In this document: in pieces, positions 1-4,816 of the stretch | Position numbering within the stretch: position 1 is the stretch's first letter | Layout of the letters: every line of letters starts with the position of its first letter | Origin: Omnitrophica WOR_2 bacterium RIFCSPHIGHO2_01_FULL_52_10 | GTDB lineage: Bacteria > Omnitrophota > Gorgyraeia > Zapsychrales > Zapsychraceae | Length of the DNA stretch: 7,551 bases | Direction: 5' to 3' | Assembly (NCBI GenBank): GCA_001805565.1 | Contig: MHGM01000096.1 | Coordinates: 665 to 8,215 of the forward strand | Notes under the pieces: generated by a model | Database searches by the model: none | Seen by the model: only the letters and a program-made list of their open reading frames with translations | What the model was told of the DNA's origin: nothing | Position numbers and translations under genes: made by a program

Positions 1-1226
1 CCGCGCTCAAAGAGGTCCCGTTCCCCGCGCCGGTTTATAAAAAGCTTAACGCCGTGCCCGTCATCCGCCAGATTCTGTTGTATCCGCCTTTGATCCTTAA
101 TCCCCCGATGAACAAACGTACGGGAAAATTTGAGGGGGTGCAGAAGAATCCTCTGGAACTTTTTGACCTTAGGGCCGGGGAATGGCTATGTTATCCGGCG
201 AAAGTCGGGTCGTTGATCATTTTGATCTATTTTCATAATCGTTTTTCCGAACTGGGACATTCGCTGTGCAACCTTTTTGAAATGGCCGAGGACGAGGACC
301 TGGCCCGCAAGCCCGACGCGGTGTACGCCTTCGGCGTTCCAGAGGGTATCCTGAACAAATTTGGGTCTTTCCCGACCGTGTTTTATGATGATGAGAAAAA
401 CGGGATCCTGGTGGGGGCTGTTCCGGGCCGCGACGAGTTCGGCTATTTCGGTTACCTTAAGAAAATGGTCTTGACGCTGCACAATATTATTATGATGAAA
501 AGAGGGAAGCTTCCCTTTCACGGCGCTTTTGTCCGGCTCCGCCTTAAAGGAGGGCAGGACAAGACGATCCTGTTCATCGGGGATACGGGCGCGGGCAAAT
601 CCGAAACGCTCGAAGCCCTGCGTGATTTGGGAGAAACGATCATCGAGGACATGATCGTGATCGCCGACGACATGGGGTCGCTGGAAATGACGCGCGCCGG
701 GGTGATCGGCTACGGCACGGAAACCGGGGCGTTTTTGCGGCTCGATGATCTCCCTCCGGGCTACGCCCTTGGACAGATCGACCGCGCCATCATCATGAGC
801 CCCAACCAGGTCAATGCCCGGATCATCCTGCCGGTGACGACGTTCCAGAACGTGATCAAGGGCCATCCGGTCAACTTTATTTTATACGCCAACAATTATG
901 AGGATATAGATGAAGATCATCCTCTTGTCGAATTTTTCGCTAACCCCGATCAGGCCATGGGCGTTTTTCGTGAGGGAACCGTCATGAGCAAGGGGACCAC
1001 CACCACCACCGGCATCGTCCATACGTATTTCGCGAACGTCTTCGGCCCGGTCCAATATAAGGACCTCCACGAGGGCCTCGCGCGCAAATTTTTTTACGCC
1101 TTCTTTGAGCATGGCATGCCCGTCGGGCAGATCCGCACGCGTCTGGGGCTGGCGGGATGGGAGCGGCAGGGCCCTCACGAAGCATCTCAGGAATTACTGA
1201 AAATTATTCAGCAGAGTTCGCGCTGA
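1..1226 (+). CDS. PEPCK/HPr-kinase-like P-loop ATPase, 3' part (5' end outside window)
   Basis: The reading frame is open from the first complete codon at base 3 to the TGA at 1224-1226, so the gene is cut by the left edge and the GTG at 54 is unlikely to be its start. A clear Walker A loop, GDTGAGKS, lies at 579-602 and follows a hydrophobic strand (TILFI). About 20 codons later IVIADDMG (654-677) looks like the acidic metal-binding strand. The spacing, and the wording FHGAFVRL before the loop, resemble the nucleotide-binding fold shared by ATP-dependent PEP carboxykinase and HPr kinase. The C-terminal part carries a Thr run after MSKG (996-1010) and a conserved-looking YFANVFGPVQY stretch. 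I recall similar proteins annotated as DUF4914 or PEPCK-like, but that is from memory. The substrate is unknown. I see no membrane segment or signal peptide. The ATPase fold is reasonably sure; the specific reaction is not. Confidence 0.75.
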   Translation, partial: ALKEVPFPAPVYKKLNAVPVIRQILLYPPLILNPPMNKRTGKFEGVQKNPLELFDLRAGEWLCYPAKVGSLIILIYFHNRFSELGHSLCNLFEMAEDEDLARKPDAVYAFGVPEGILNKFGSFPTVFYDDEKNGILVGAVPGRDEFGYFGYLKKMVLTLHNIIMMKRGKLPFHGAFVRLRLKGGQDKTILFIGDTGAGKSETLEALRDLGETIIEDMIVIADDMGSLEMTRAGVIGYGTETGAFLRLDDLPPGYALGQIDRAIIMSPNQVNARIILPVTTFQNVIKGHPVNFILYANNYEDIDEDHPLVEFFANPDQAMGVFREGTVMSKGTTTTTGIVHTYFANVFGPVQYKDLHEGLARKFFYAFFEHGMPVGQIRTRLGLAGWERQGPHEASQELLKIIQQSSR

Positions 1227-1239
1227 TCTTCCGGATCTA

Positions 1240-1245
1240 TATAAT
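1240..1245 (+). promoter_or_regulatory. Possible -10 box of the tRNA-Arg promoter
   Basis: A perfect TATAAT hexamer sits 5 bases before the first base of the tRNA, in the 24-bp gap after the upstream stop codon. A -35 box at normal spacing (about 1217-1222) is poor. If this box is used, transcription would begin at about the first tRNA base, leaving little or no 5' leader. The tRNA may equally be transcribed from farther upstream. Confidence 0.35.
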
Positions 1246-1250
1246 TTAGC

Positions 1251-1322
1251 GCCCCCTTGGCTTAATGGATAAAGCACAAGCCTCCGGAGCTTGGGATGGA
1301 AGTTCGATTCTTCCAGGGGGCA
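1251..1322 (+). tRNA. tRNA-Arg, anticodon CCG
   Basis: The cloverleaf folds completely. The acceptor stem 1251-1257 pairs with 1315-1321 (7 bp). The D stem is GCTT 1260-1263 with AAGC 1272-1275, around a loop containing GG. The anticodon stem CAAGC 1277-1281 pairs with GCTTG 1289-1293 around the loop CTCCGGA, which gives anticodon CCG at 1284-1286. A 4-nt variable loop is followed by the T stem GGAAG 1298-1302 with CTTCC 1310-1314 around TTCGATT. The discriminator is A1322 and the CCA tail is not encoded. It reads the Arg codon CGG. C at anticodon position 35 and an A in the D loop after GG agree with bacterial arginine identity. It lies between the ATPase gene and dinB. Confidence 0.96.
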
Positions 1323-1340
1323 GTGATTTGCGGTAGACAC

Positions 1341-1374
1341 TTTCCGGATAACCGGTTACCCGGTTATCCGGAAA
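1341..1374 (+). repeat. Perfect 15-bp inverted repeat (hairpin) upstream of dinB
   Basis: TTTCCGGATAACCGG at 1341-1355 is the exact reverse complement of 1360-1374, with a 4-nt loop TTAC. It lies 18 bases after the tRNA and ends 8 bases before the dinB ATG. No T run follows, so it is not a typical intrinsic terminator. The 3' arm ends in GGAAA (1370-1374), the only Shine-Dalgarno-like bases near the dinB start, so the folded RNA could hide the ribosome binding site. Alternatives are a tRNA 3' processing or stability hairpin, or a REP-like repeat unit. Confidence 0.85.
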
Positions 1375-1382
1375 CGATCTTC

Positions 1383-2564
1383 ATGCCCGTCATCCTCCAC
1401 ATCGACATGGACGCTTTTTTCGCCGCCGTCGAACAGCGGGACAACCCCTGGCTTAAAGGCAAGCCGGTCGTCGTCGGGGCTGATCCCAAAGGCGGCCGGG
1501 GCCGCGGCGTTGTTTCCACCTGTTCGTATGAAGCTCGCCGTTACGGCATCCATTCCGCCATGCCCATCTCCGCCGCCTGCCGGTGTTGTCCCGAAGCGGT
1601 ATTTCTCCCCGTGGACATGCGTAAATATTCAAAAGTTTCGCAGGCGATGTTCGCTATCCTTTATGAATTTACGCCGGAGATCGAGCCCTTGAGCATCGAT
1701 GAGGCCTTTCTGGATATCACCGGCAGCATCCGTCTTTTCGGCACGCCCCTTGGGATCGGCGCGAAGATCAAAGAGCGTGTCAAAGAGGAATTGTGCCTGA
1801 CGGCCACCATCGGCATCGCCCCCAATAAAATGGCCGCGAAAATTGCTTCCGCGCACGCGAAACCCGATGGGCTGCTGGAAATAACGCCCGACAATTTGCT
1901 TTCTTTTTTATGGCCCTTGCCGGTTTCCAAAATGTTCGGGGTCGGGGAACAGACCGAAAAATTACTTGTCGCGATGGGGATTCAAACGATCGGTGATCTG
2001 GCCCAAAGGCCGGTATCATCGTTACGCGAACGCCTGGGTGCGCGGGGCCAATATCTCCGGGACCTGGCCAACGGCCATGACACCCGCGTTGTGGTGCCGG
2101 AAGGAGATGCTAAATCCGTCAGTCATGAACATACTTTCGAAGAAGATACCGCTGACCCGGAACAGCTTGACACCGCCTTATCCATCCTTTGCGAGAAAGT
2201 TTCACGGCGCCTGCGTTCGGATGGGTTCAAGGGGAAGACCGTGACGCTTAAATTACGTTTTAGCGATTTTAAAACGATCACGCGCGACGTCACGCTCCCG
2301 GAGCGGACGAATTTTTTTGATACGATCTATGTGACAAGCAGATCGCTTCTCGGCGCGGCCTGTGTCCCGGCCGGCAGGTTCCCGGAGGGAAGGAAGAAAT
2401 ACCGCCTCATCGGCGTGCGCGTTTCCAATTTTCACCAGCCGTATGTCCGCGACAGTCTTTTTGAGGAAGGTACCTCCCAAAAGACCGAGAAAATCCATCA
2501 GGCGGTGGATACCATTAAGGCAAAATTCGGGGAAAAGGGTATCATCCGCGGGCGAAGTTTTTGA
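1383..2564 (+). CDS. dinB: DNA polymerase IV (Y-family translesion polymerase)
   Basis: This 393-residue protein is a Y-family, error-prone DNA polymerase that bypasses damaged template bases in the cytoplasm. The N-terminus HIDMDAFFAAVEQRD is the catalytic palm motif, with D8 as metal ligand and F13 at the steric-gate position. SIDEAFLD supplies D106 and E107. Finger, thumb (GVGEQTEKLL, a helix-hairpin-helix-like stretch) and little-finger regions follow in the usual order at about the usual length. ATG 1383 is chosen because it puts the palm motif at its normal distance from the start. The frame extends upstream to 1296, but that would read through the tRNA T arm. Near the C-terminus RDSLFEE occupies the place where many relatives carry a QLSLF-type clamp motif, without the Gln. 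I see no LexA-type CTGT-N8-ACAG operator upstream. A strong hairpin precedes the start. Confidence 0.96.
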   Translation: MPVILHIDMDAFFAAVEQRDNPWLKGKPVVVGADPKGGRGRGVVSTCSYEARRYGIHSAMPISAACRCCPEAVFLPVDMRKYSKVSQAMFAILYEFTPEIEPLSIDEAFLDITGSIRLFGTPLGIGAKIKERVKEELCLTATIGIAPNKMAAKIASAHAKPDGLLEITPDNLLSFLWPLPVSKMFGVGEQTEKLLVAMGIQTIGDLAQRPVSSLRERLGARGQYLRDLANGHDTRVVVPEGDAKSVSHEHTFEEDTADPEQLDTALSILCEKVSRRLRSDGFKGKTVTLKLRFSDFKTITRDVTLPERTNFFDTIYVTSRSLLGAACVPAGRFPEGRKKYRLIGVRVSNFHQPYVRDSLFEEGTSQKTEKIHQAVDTIKAKFGEKGIIRGRSF

Positions 2565-2574
2565 AAAAACAACG

Positions 2575-2602
2575 TGGTCAAAAAGAAAAGTGGTGATAGA
2601 AT
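2575..2602 (+). promoter_or_regulatory. Possible promoter for the receiver-domain gene
   Basis: In the 78-bp gap after dinB, TGATAGAAT (2594-2602) gives an extended -10 box (TG, one base, then TAGAAT at 2597-2602). A weak -35-like TGGTCA (2575-2580) lies 16 bases upstream. Position and AT richness fit a promoter for the receiver/DUF2231 pair. The -35 match is poor, so this is tentative. Confidence 0.35.
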
Positions 2603-2642
2603 GAAACCGTAGTTTTGGGGTTAGCAGAGGAGGGCAAAAGAC

Positions 2643-3032
2643 ATGACGGGCGCGGTAAAGACGATTCTGGTCGTTGATGATGAAAAGGAAGTCCTGGATT
2701 GGCTGGAGAAGAAATTGTCCGGCGAGAATTACGCCGTCTTGAGGGCGTCGGCGGCGAAAGAGGCGCTTGAGAAGACGCGCAAAAGTAAACCCGATCTGAT
2801 TTTGATGGATATCGTGCTGCCCGATATGGAAGGTTCCGATGCCGTGCGCATTTTGGCCGAAGATCCAGCCACCGGGCGTGTCCCCGTTATTTTTATGTCG
2901 GGCATTATTTCCAAGGAAGATGAGCGCACGCAGCTTGAGATCAATGTCGGCGGCCGGTTGTACAAGGCTTTGAGTAAACCCTTCGAGTTCGAAGAACTTT
3001 TAAAGGAAATCAAGAAAATCCTGCCGCAGTAG
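2643..3032 (+). CDS. Receiver-only response regulator (CheY-like)
   Basis: This 129-residue protein is a single phospho-acceptor receiver domain with no output domain, so it probably works by protein contact, as CheY or Spo0F do. ILVVDDEK gives the acidic pocket at D12/D13. LILMDIVLPD gives the phosphorylated Asp D56. FMSG gives the switch residue S86, and SKPF gives the invariant Lys K112. The domain fills the whole protein. A strong Shine-Dalgarno AGAGGAGGG (2626-2634) lies 8 bases before the ATG. No histidine kinase is present in the window, so the phosphodonor is unknown. The next gene starts 23 bases after the stop with its own Shine-Dalgarno, which suggests cotranscription. Confidence 0.93.
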   Translation: MTGAVKTILVVDDEKEVLDWLEKKLSGENYAVLRASAAKEALEKTRKSKPDLILMDIVLPDMEGSDAVRILAEDPATGRVPVIFMSGIISKEDERTQLEINVGGRLYKALSKPFEFEELLKEIKKILPQ

Positions 3033-3055
3033 AAGGTGAAAAGAGGTAACCCGTC

Positions 3056-3670
3056 ATGGAGTACCCGGAATTTCATCTTCATCCCGCTCTGGTCCATTTT
3101 CCCGTTGCTTTATCCGCCTTCGCAGAAGACCACGGGCTTTGCCCGTGGATGAATGCGAAAAAGCTTTTGCTTCGGCGAGATGTTCGCCGAAGGGCAAAGC
3201 CTCTGGTAATCCGTCGGCGGATAACCCCCGGCGCTTTGATTCACGAAGTGAATCAGCAGGGGGTAAAACACGGTACCACGGGCTTTGCCCGTGGGGCTCC
3301 ATTCGTCAGCGCCCTTCTTATGGAAACGGCGTCTTTTTTGTTCAAGAAGGAATCTTTTCACCGCAGTGCCATACATCTTTATGTCTTAGCCTGTATCCTG
3401 GCGCCTTTTGCCGTCTGGACCGGGCTGGAGGAGGCCAAGCATGAACATTTAAAGCATCCTGTTGTGGATCTGCACCGGAATTTTGCTTTGGCGACGTTAG
3501 GGGTTTCCTGGGCCGGCGCGGTATCGCTGGGACTGGTCCATAAACGTTTCCCTAAATATTTCCGGCTGGTCTTCGTTATTTTTCTTTTTTTGACCGCCGC
3601 CCTGGCGACCCTGGCGGCCTATAACGGCGGGCGTCTGGTCTATGAACACGCGATCGGGGTGGAATCGTGA
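3056..3670 (+). CDS. DUF2231-family membrane protein interrupted by an in-frame palindromic insert
   Basis: The ends match the DUF2231 family: HPALVHFPVAL at residues 9-19 and the closing GGRLVYEHAIGV. The family has several membrane helices and conserved His residues; its function is not established. Here helix 1 should run VALSAF straight into VSALLMETASFLF, but 61 foreign residues (23-83, very rich in Arg and Lys) split it. Further hydrophobic segments are at about 105-124, 142-161 and 168-189. Without the insert the protein would be 143 residues, a more typical length. AAGAGG (3041-3046) lies 9 bases before the ATG, and the gene probably shares a transcript with the receiver gene. The basic insert may abolish membrane insertion of helix 1, so the gene may be functionally damaged although the frame is open. 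Another possibility is re-initiation inside or after the insert, for example at ATG 3320. Confidence 0.8.
   Translation: MEYPEFHLHPALVHFPVALSAFAEDHGLCPWMNAKKLLLRRDVRRRAKPLVIRRRITPGALIHEVNQQGVKHGTTGFARGAPFVSALLMETASFLFKKESFHRSAIHLYVLACILAPFAVWTGLEEAKHEHLKHPVVDLHRNFALATLGVSWAGAVSLGLVHKRFPKYFRLVFVIFLFLTAALATLAAYNGGRLVYEHAIGVES
3129..3148. repeat. 20-nt hairpin repeat, copy 1
   Basis: ACCACGGGCTTTGCCCGTGG contains an 8-bp perfect stem (CCACGGGC with GCCCGTGG) around a TTT loop. It lies 7 bases inside the left border of the insert and is identical to 3275-3294. In frame it encodes HGLCPW. Confidence 0.9.
3275..3294. repeat. 20-nt hairpin repeat, copy 2
   Basis: This is an exact copy of 3129-3148, starting 146 bases later and 10 bases inside the right border of the insert. 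It is read in a different frame from copy 1 (TGFARG), so base pairing rather than peptide sequence appears to be what is kept. Confidence 0.9.
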
Positions 3671-3671
3671 T

Positions 3672-3740
3672 ATGACCCATTCGACTACGCTCAGGGTCAT
3701 CCTGAGCAAACGACGAATAAAATGAGGAGTGTGTCGAAGG
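3672..3740. repeat. Intergenic palindromic repeat of the widespread MTLSVVEW type
   Basis: GCTCAGG 3689-3695 pairs with CCTGAGC 3701-3707 around GTCAT, and outer arms ATTCG 3679-3683 and CGAAT 3714-3718 extend the hairpin across an internal loop. A competing fold pairs ATGACCC 3672-3678 with GGGTCAT 3694-3700. Read on the minus strand from 3700 it spells MTLSVVEW, the familiar mistranslation of a dispersed repeat (TTCGACTACGCTCAGG) seen in many unrelated genomes. The right arm is diverged or expanded, and TGTCGAAGGATG (3732-3743) resembles the usual repeat end. It fills the gap after the DUF2231 stop and runs into the next start codon. Confidence 0.75.
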
Positions 3741-4172
3741 ATGAAAATACCAGGGATATTTTGCCTTATATTATTTTTTCTCGCGAGCGGTATCGCTGTG
3801 CCGGGATTCCGGGAAACGTCTTCGGCCGGGGCTGAAGAAATCATGCAGCTGGCGCGTTTGAACCCCAGAAGAAGTTTTTTGCGCAGAGTTTCCGGCGGCA
3901 GCCGGTTGAGGGCACGGCTTAGGGGAAAGAAGAACCAGGGATTTGTTCGCAAAGTATTTTCTTCTCCCCGAAGATCGCGCGCGCGCCAGAGGAGAGACCT
4001 GGCCTCTCGCCGGTTCATCCCCCGCCGACCTGTGGCACCGGTTTTCAAAAGAGTGGTGAGTCCCGGAAGCGGGGCTATCCGTGAAAGCCGCGCCGTTGTT
4101 AGCTCGATACGCACGCAGCAAAGTGAAATAAGAAAACAGTTTAGCACCGCCGCCAGACGAAGATTTGATTAA
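3741..4172 (+). CDS. Small exported Arg-rich protein, unknown function
   Basis: This 143-residue protein starts with a signal peptide: MKIPG, then a hydrophobic core IFCLILFFLASGIAV, then a possible cleavage site near SSAGA-EE (about residue 31). The mature part is extremely basic: I count about 28 Arg in roughly 110 residues, many in RR or RRR clusters, with few acidic residues and no domain I recognise. Such composition would suit binding to acidic surface polymers, nucleic acid or an acidic partner, but that is inference. ATG 3741 is preferred over GTG 3729 because GAGGAG (3724-3729) lies 11 bases upstream and the signal peptide then begins normally. The start region lies in a dispersed-type repeat. 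The opposite strand is also open over much of this stretch, but its product is only a mirror of this gene and the repeat. The gene could be spurious; the signal peptide argues for it. Confidence 0.6.
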   Translation: MKIPGIFCLILFFLASGIAVPGFRETSSAGAEEIMQLARLNPRRSFLRRVSGGSRLRARLRGKKNQGFVRKVFSSPRRSRARQRRDLASRRFIPRRPVAPVFKRVVSPGSGAIRESRAVVSSIRTQQSEIRKQFSTAARRRFD

Positions 4173-4181
4173 GCTACCCCC

Positions 4182-4211
4182 GGATTCAAGATTTTAGGAT
4201 TCAAGATTTTA
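4182..4211. repeat. 15-bp tandem duplication
   Basis: GGATTCAAGATTTTA occurs twice head to tail (4182-4196 and 4197-4211) with no mismatch. The second copy ends one base before the -35 box of the next gene, so the repeat lies exactly where upstream promoter contacts would be. Confidence 0.92.
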
Positions 4212-4212
4212 G

Positions 4213-4241
4213 TTGACTATTCTCTAAGGAATTGGTAATAA
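4213..4241 (+). promoter_or_regulatory. Sigma70-type promoter of the acidic exported protein
   Basis: TTGACT (4213-4218) and TAATAA (4236-4241) are separated by an optimal 17 bases, giving transcription from about 4248 and a leader of about 35 bases to the GTG at 4283. The surroundings are AT rich. This placement argues against translation from the TTG at 4232, which lies within the promoter. Confidence 0.7.
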
Positions 4242-4282
4242 TAGAAACTTATTGGATCTTCTATCAAAAAAAGGAGGGGAAC

Positions 4283-4681
4283 GTGTTTAAAGCAATCGGT
4301 CGTTTATGTTTCGGGATCATTTTGGCGGGTGGCTTCGCGTTGAGCGCGTACGCCCAGGATACCGAAGGGACCAAGGACCTTCAAGCGGCCTTCGGTGCGG
4401 TCGTGAAAGCTTCGGAGACGGAAATTGTCATCTCCCAGTATAACAGCGAACAGGAAATGGATCAGGAAGTCACGTATACGGTCGATCCTCAAACACATCT
4501 TGAGGGGGCGGCAACCGCCGCGGAGATAGCCGCCGGCGAAGAAGTTGAAATTTTATATGAAGAGATGGATGGTAAAAAGGTCGCGCGGTTCATTTCCAAA
4601 GAACTGTTGCCCGCTGACGAGATGCAGGAAGATTACACGGAAGACGAGGTGTCTTCCAACGCCACGTCGGAAGATTTGTAA
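4283..4681 (+). CDS. Small exported acidic protein, unknown function (possibly DUF5666-like)
   Basis: This 132-residue protein has a standard signal peptide (MFKAIGRLCFGIILAGGFALSAYA, cleavage before QD at about residue 25). The mature part has alternating strands: AFGAVVKASETEIVIS, then EVTYTVDPQTHL, EEVEILYEEMDG and KKVARFISKE. This pattern recalls small beta-barrel domains such as DUF5666 (strand, turn, then a final strand of the type G-x-x-VA-x-x-I), but I cannot confirm membership. The tail after residue 108 is disordered-looking and acidic. I count about 28 Asp/Glu against about 6 Lys/Arg. GTG 4283 is chosen because AAGGAGG (4271-4277) lies 5 bases upstream and the signal peptide starts there. 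It is a monocistronic unit, with a promoter at 4213 and a terminator at 4708. Confidence 0.82.
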   Translation: MFKAIGRLCFGIILAGGFALSAYAQDTEGTKDLQAAFGAVVKASETEIVISQYNSEQEMDQEVTYTVDPQTHLEGAATAAEIAAGEEVEILYEEMDGKKVARFISKELLPADEMQEDYTEDEVSSNATSEDL

Positions 4682-4707
4682 GTATTTAGCGAAGAGACTT
4701 GCGGGTG

Positions 4708-4749
4708 AGACGGCTTTGATGTTACGTAACATCAAAGCCGTCTTTTTTT
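4708..4749 (+). terminator. Strong Rho-independent terminator
   Basis: A perfect inverted repeat with 18-nt arms (4708-4725 and 4726-4743), GC-rich at the base, is followed directly by seven T (4743-4749). The centre TTACGTAA would form the loop. It ends the acidic-protein transcript 27 bases after its stop codon. No matching A run precedes it, so it should work only on the + strand. Confidence 0.95.
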
Positions 4750-4784
4750 ATCGATAAATTGTATTCATCCGCGGCGCGAAGCGT

Positions 4785-4790
4785 TATAAT
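4785..4790 (+). promoter_or_regulatory. -10 box of the mgtE promoter
   Basis: A consensus TATAAT lies 26 bases before the mgtE ATG and just after the upstream terminator. The -35 region (about 4762-4767, TATTCA) is weak. Transcription would start near 4797, leaving a leader of about 20 bases, too short for a magnesium-sensing M-box riboswitch. Confidence 0.6.
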
Positions 4791-4816
4791 AATCCCGCTC
4801 ATGCAGCGAATAATCT

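Larger units (their letters stand above)
3122..3304. mobile_element. 183-bp palindromic element inserted in frame in a coding gene
   Basis: These 61 codons have no counterpart in the DUF2231 family as I know it. They are flanked by TTCG at 3119-3122 and 3302-3305, which looks like a 4-bp target duplication. The sequence is tiled by inverted repeats: 3130-3148; AAAAGCTTTT at 3159-3168; CTTCGGCGA 3170-3178 with 3184-3192; GGTAATCCG 3205-3213 with 3218-3226 (one mismatch); TGATTCAC 3237-3244 with 3248-3255, set inside ACCCCC 3224-3229 with GGGGGT 3259-3264; and 3276-3294. The length is a multiple of three and the frame through it has no stop. It encodes no transposase, so it would be non-autonomous. 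The behaviour resembles Rickettsia palindromic elements; sequence relationship is not claimed. Confidence 0.7.

Noticed and set aside
186..866. 226-codon minus-strand frame
   Set aside because: It is antisense to the P-loop ATPase, with no start signal or family resemblance.
1251..1322. Integration site (att) at the tRNA 3' end
   Set aside because: No second copy of the tRNA 3' end and no integrase gene occur in the window.
1296..1382. Upstream extension of dinB to ATG 1296
   Set aside because: It would translate through the tRNA T arm and the hairpin. ATG 1383 gives the standard Pol IV N-terminus.
2550..2572. Terminator after dinB from GTTTTTGAAAAAAC
   Set aside because: The stem is only A/T pairs with a one-base loop and no GC-rich base, so it is too weak to call.
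3129..3294. CRISPR array from the two 20-nt repeats
   Set aside because: There are only two copies, 146 bp apart, the repeat is itself a hairpin, the interval is full of other palindromes, and no cas genes are present.
3497..4147. 216-codon minus-strand frame opposite the DUF2231 end and the Arg-rich gene
   Set aside because: It has no ribosome binding site or recognisable domain, and it contains the MTLSVVEW mistranslation of a dispersed repeat. It is a mirror of the + strand genes.
4232..4282. TTG 4232 as start of the acidic exported protein
   Set aside because: It lies inside the promoter (-10 at 4236-4241). GTG 4283 has a strong Shine-Dalgarno and begins the signal peptide.
4750..4816. 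M-box magnesium riboswitch before mgtE
   Set aside because: Only 67 bp separate the terminator from the start codon, and the -10 box lies within it. There is no space for the aptamer.
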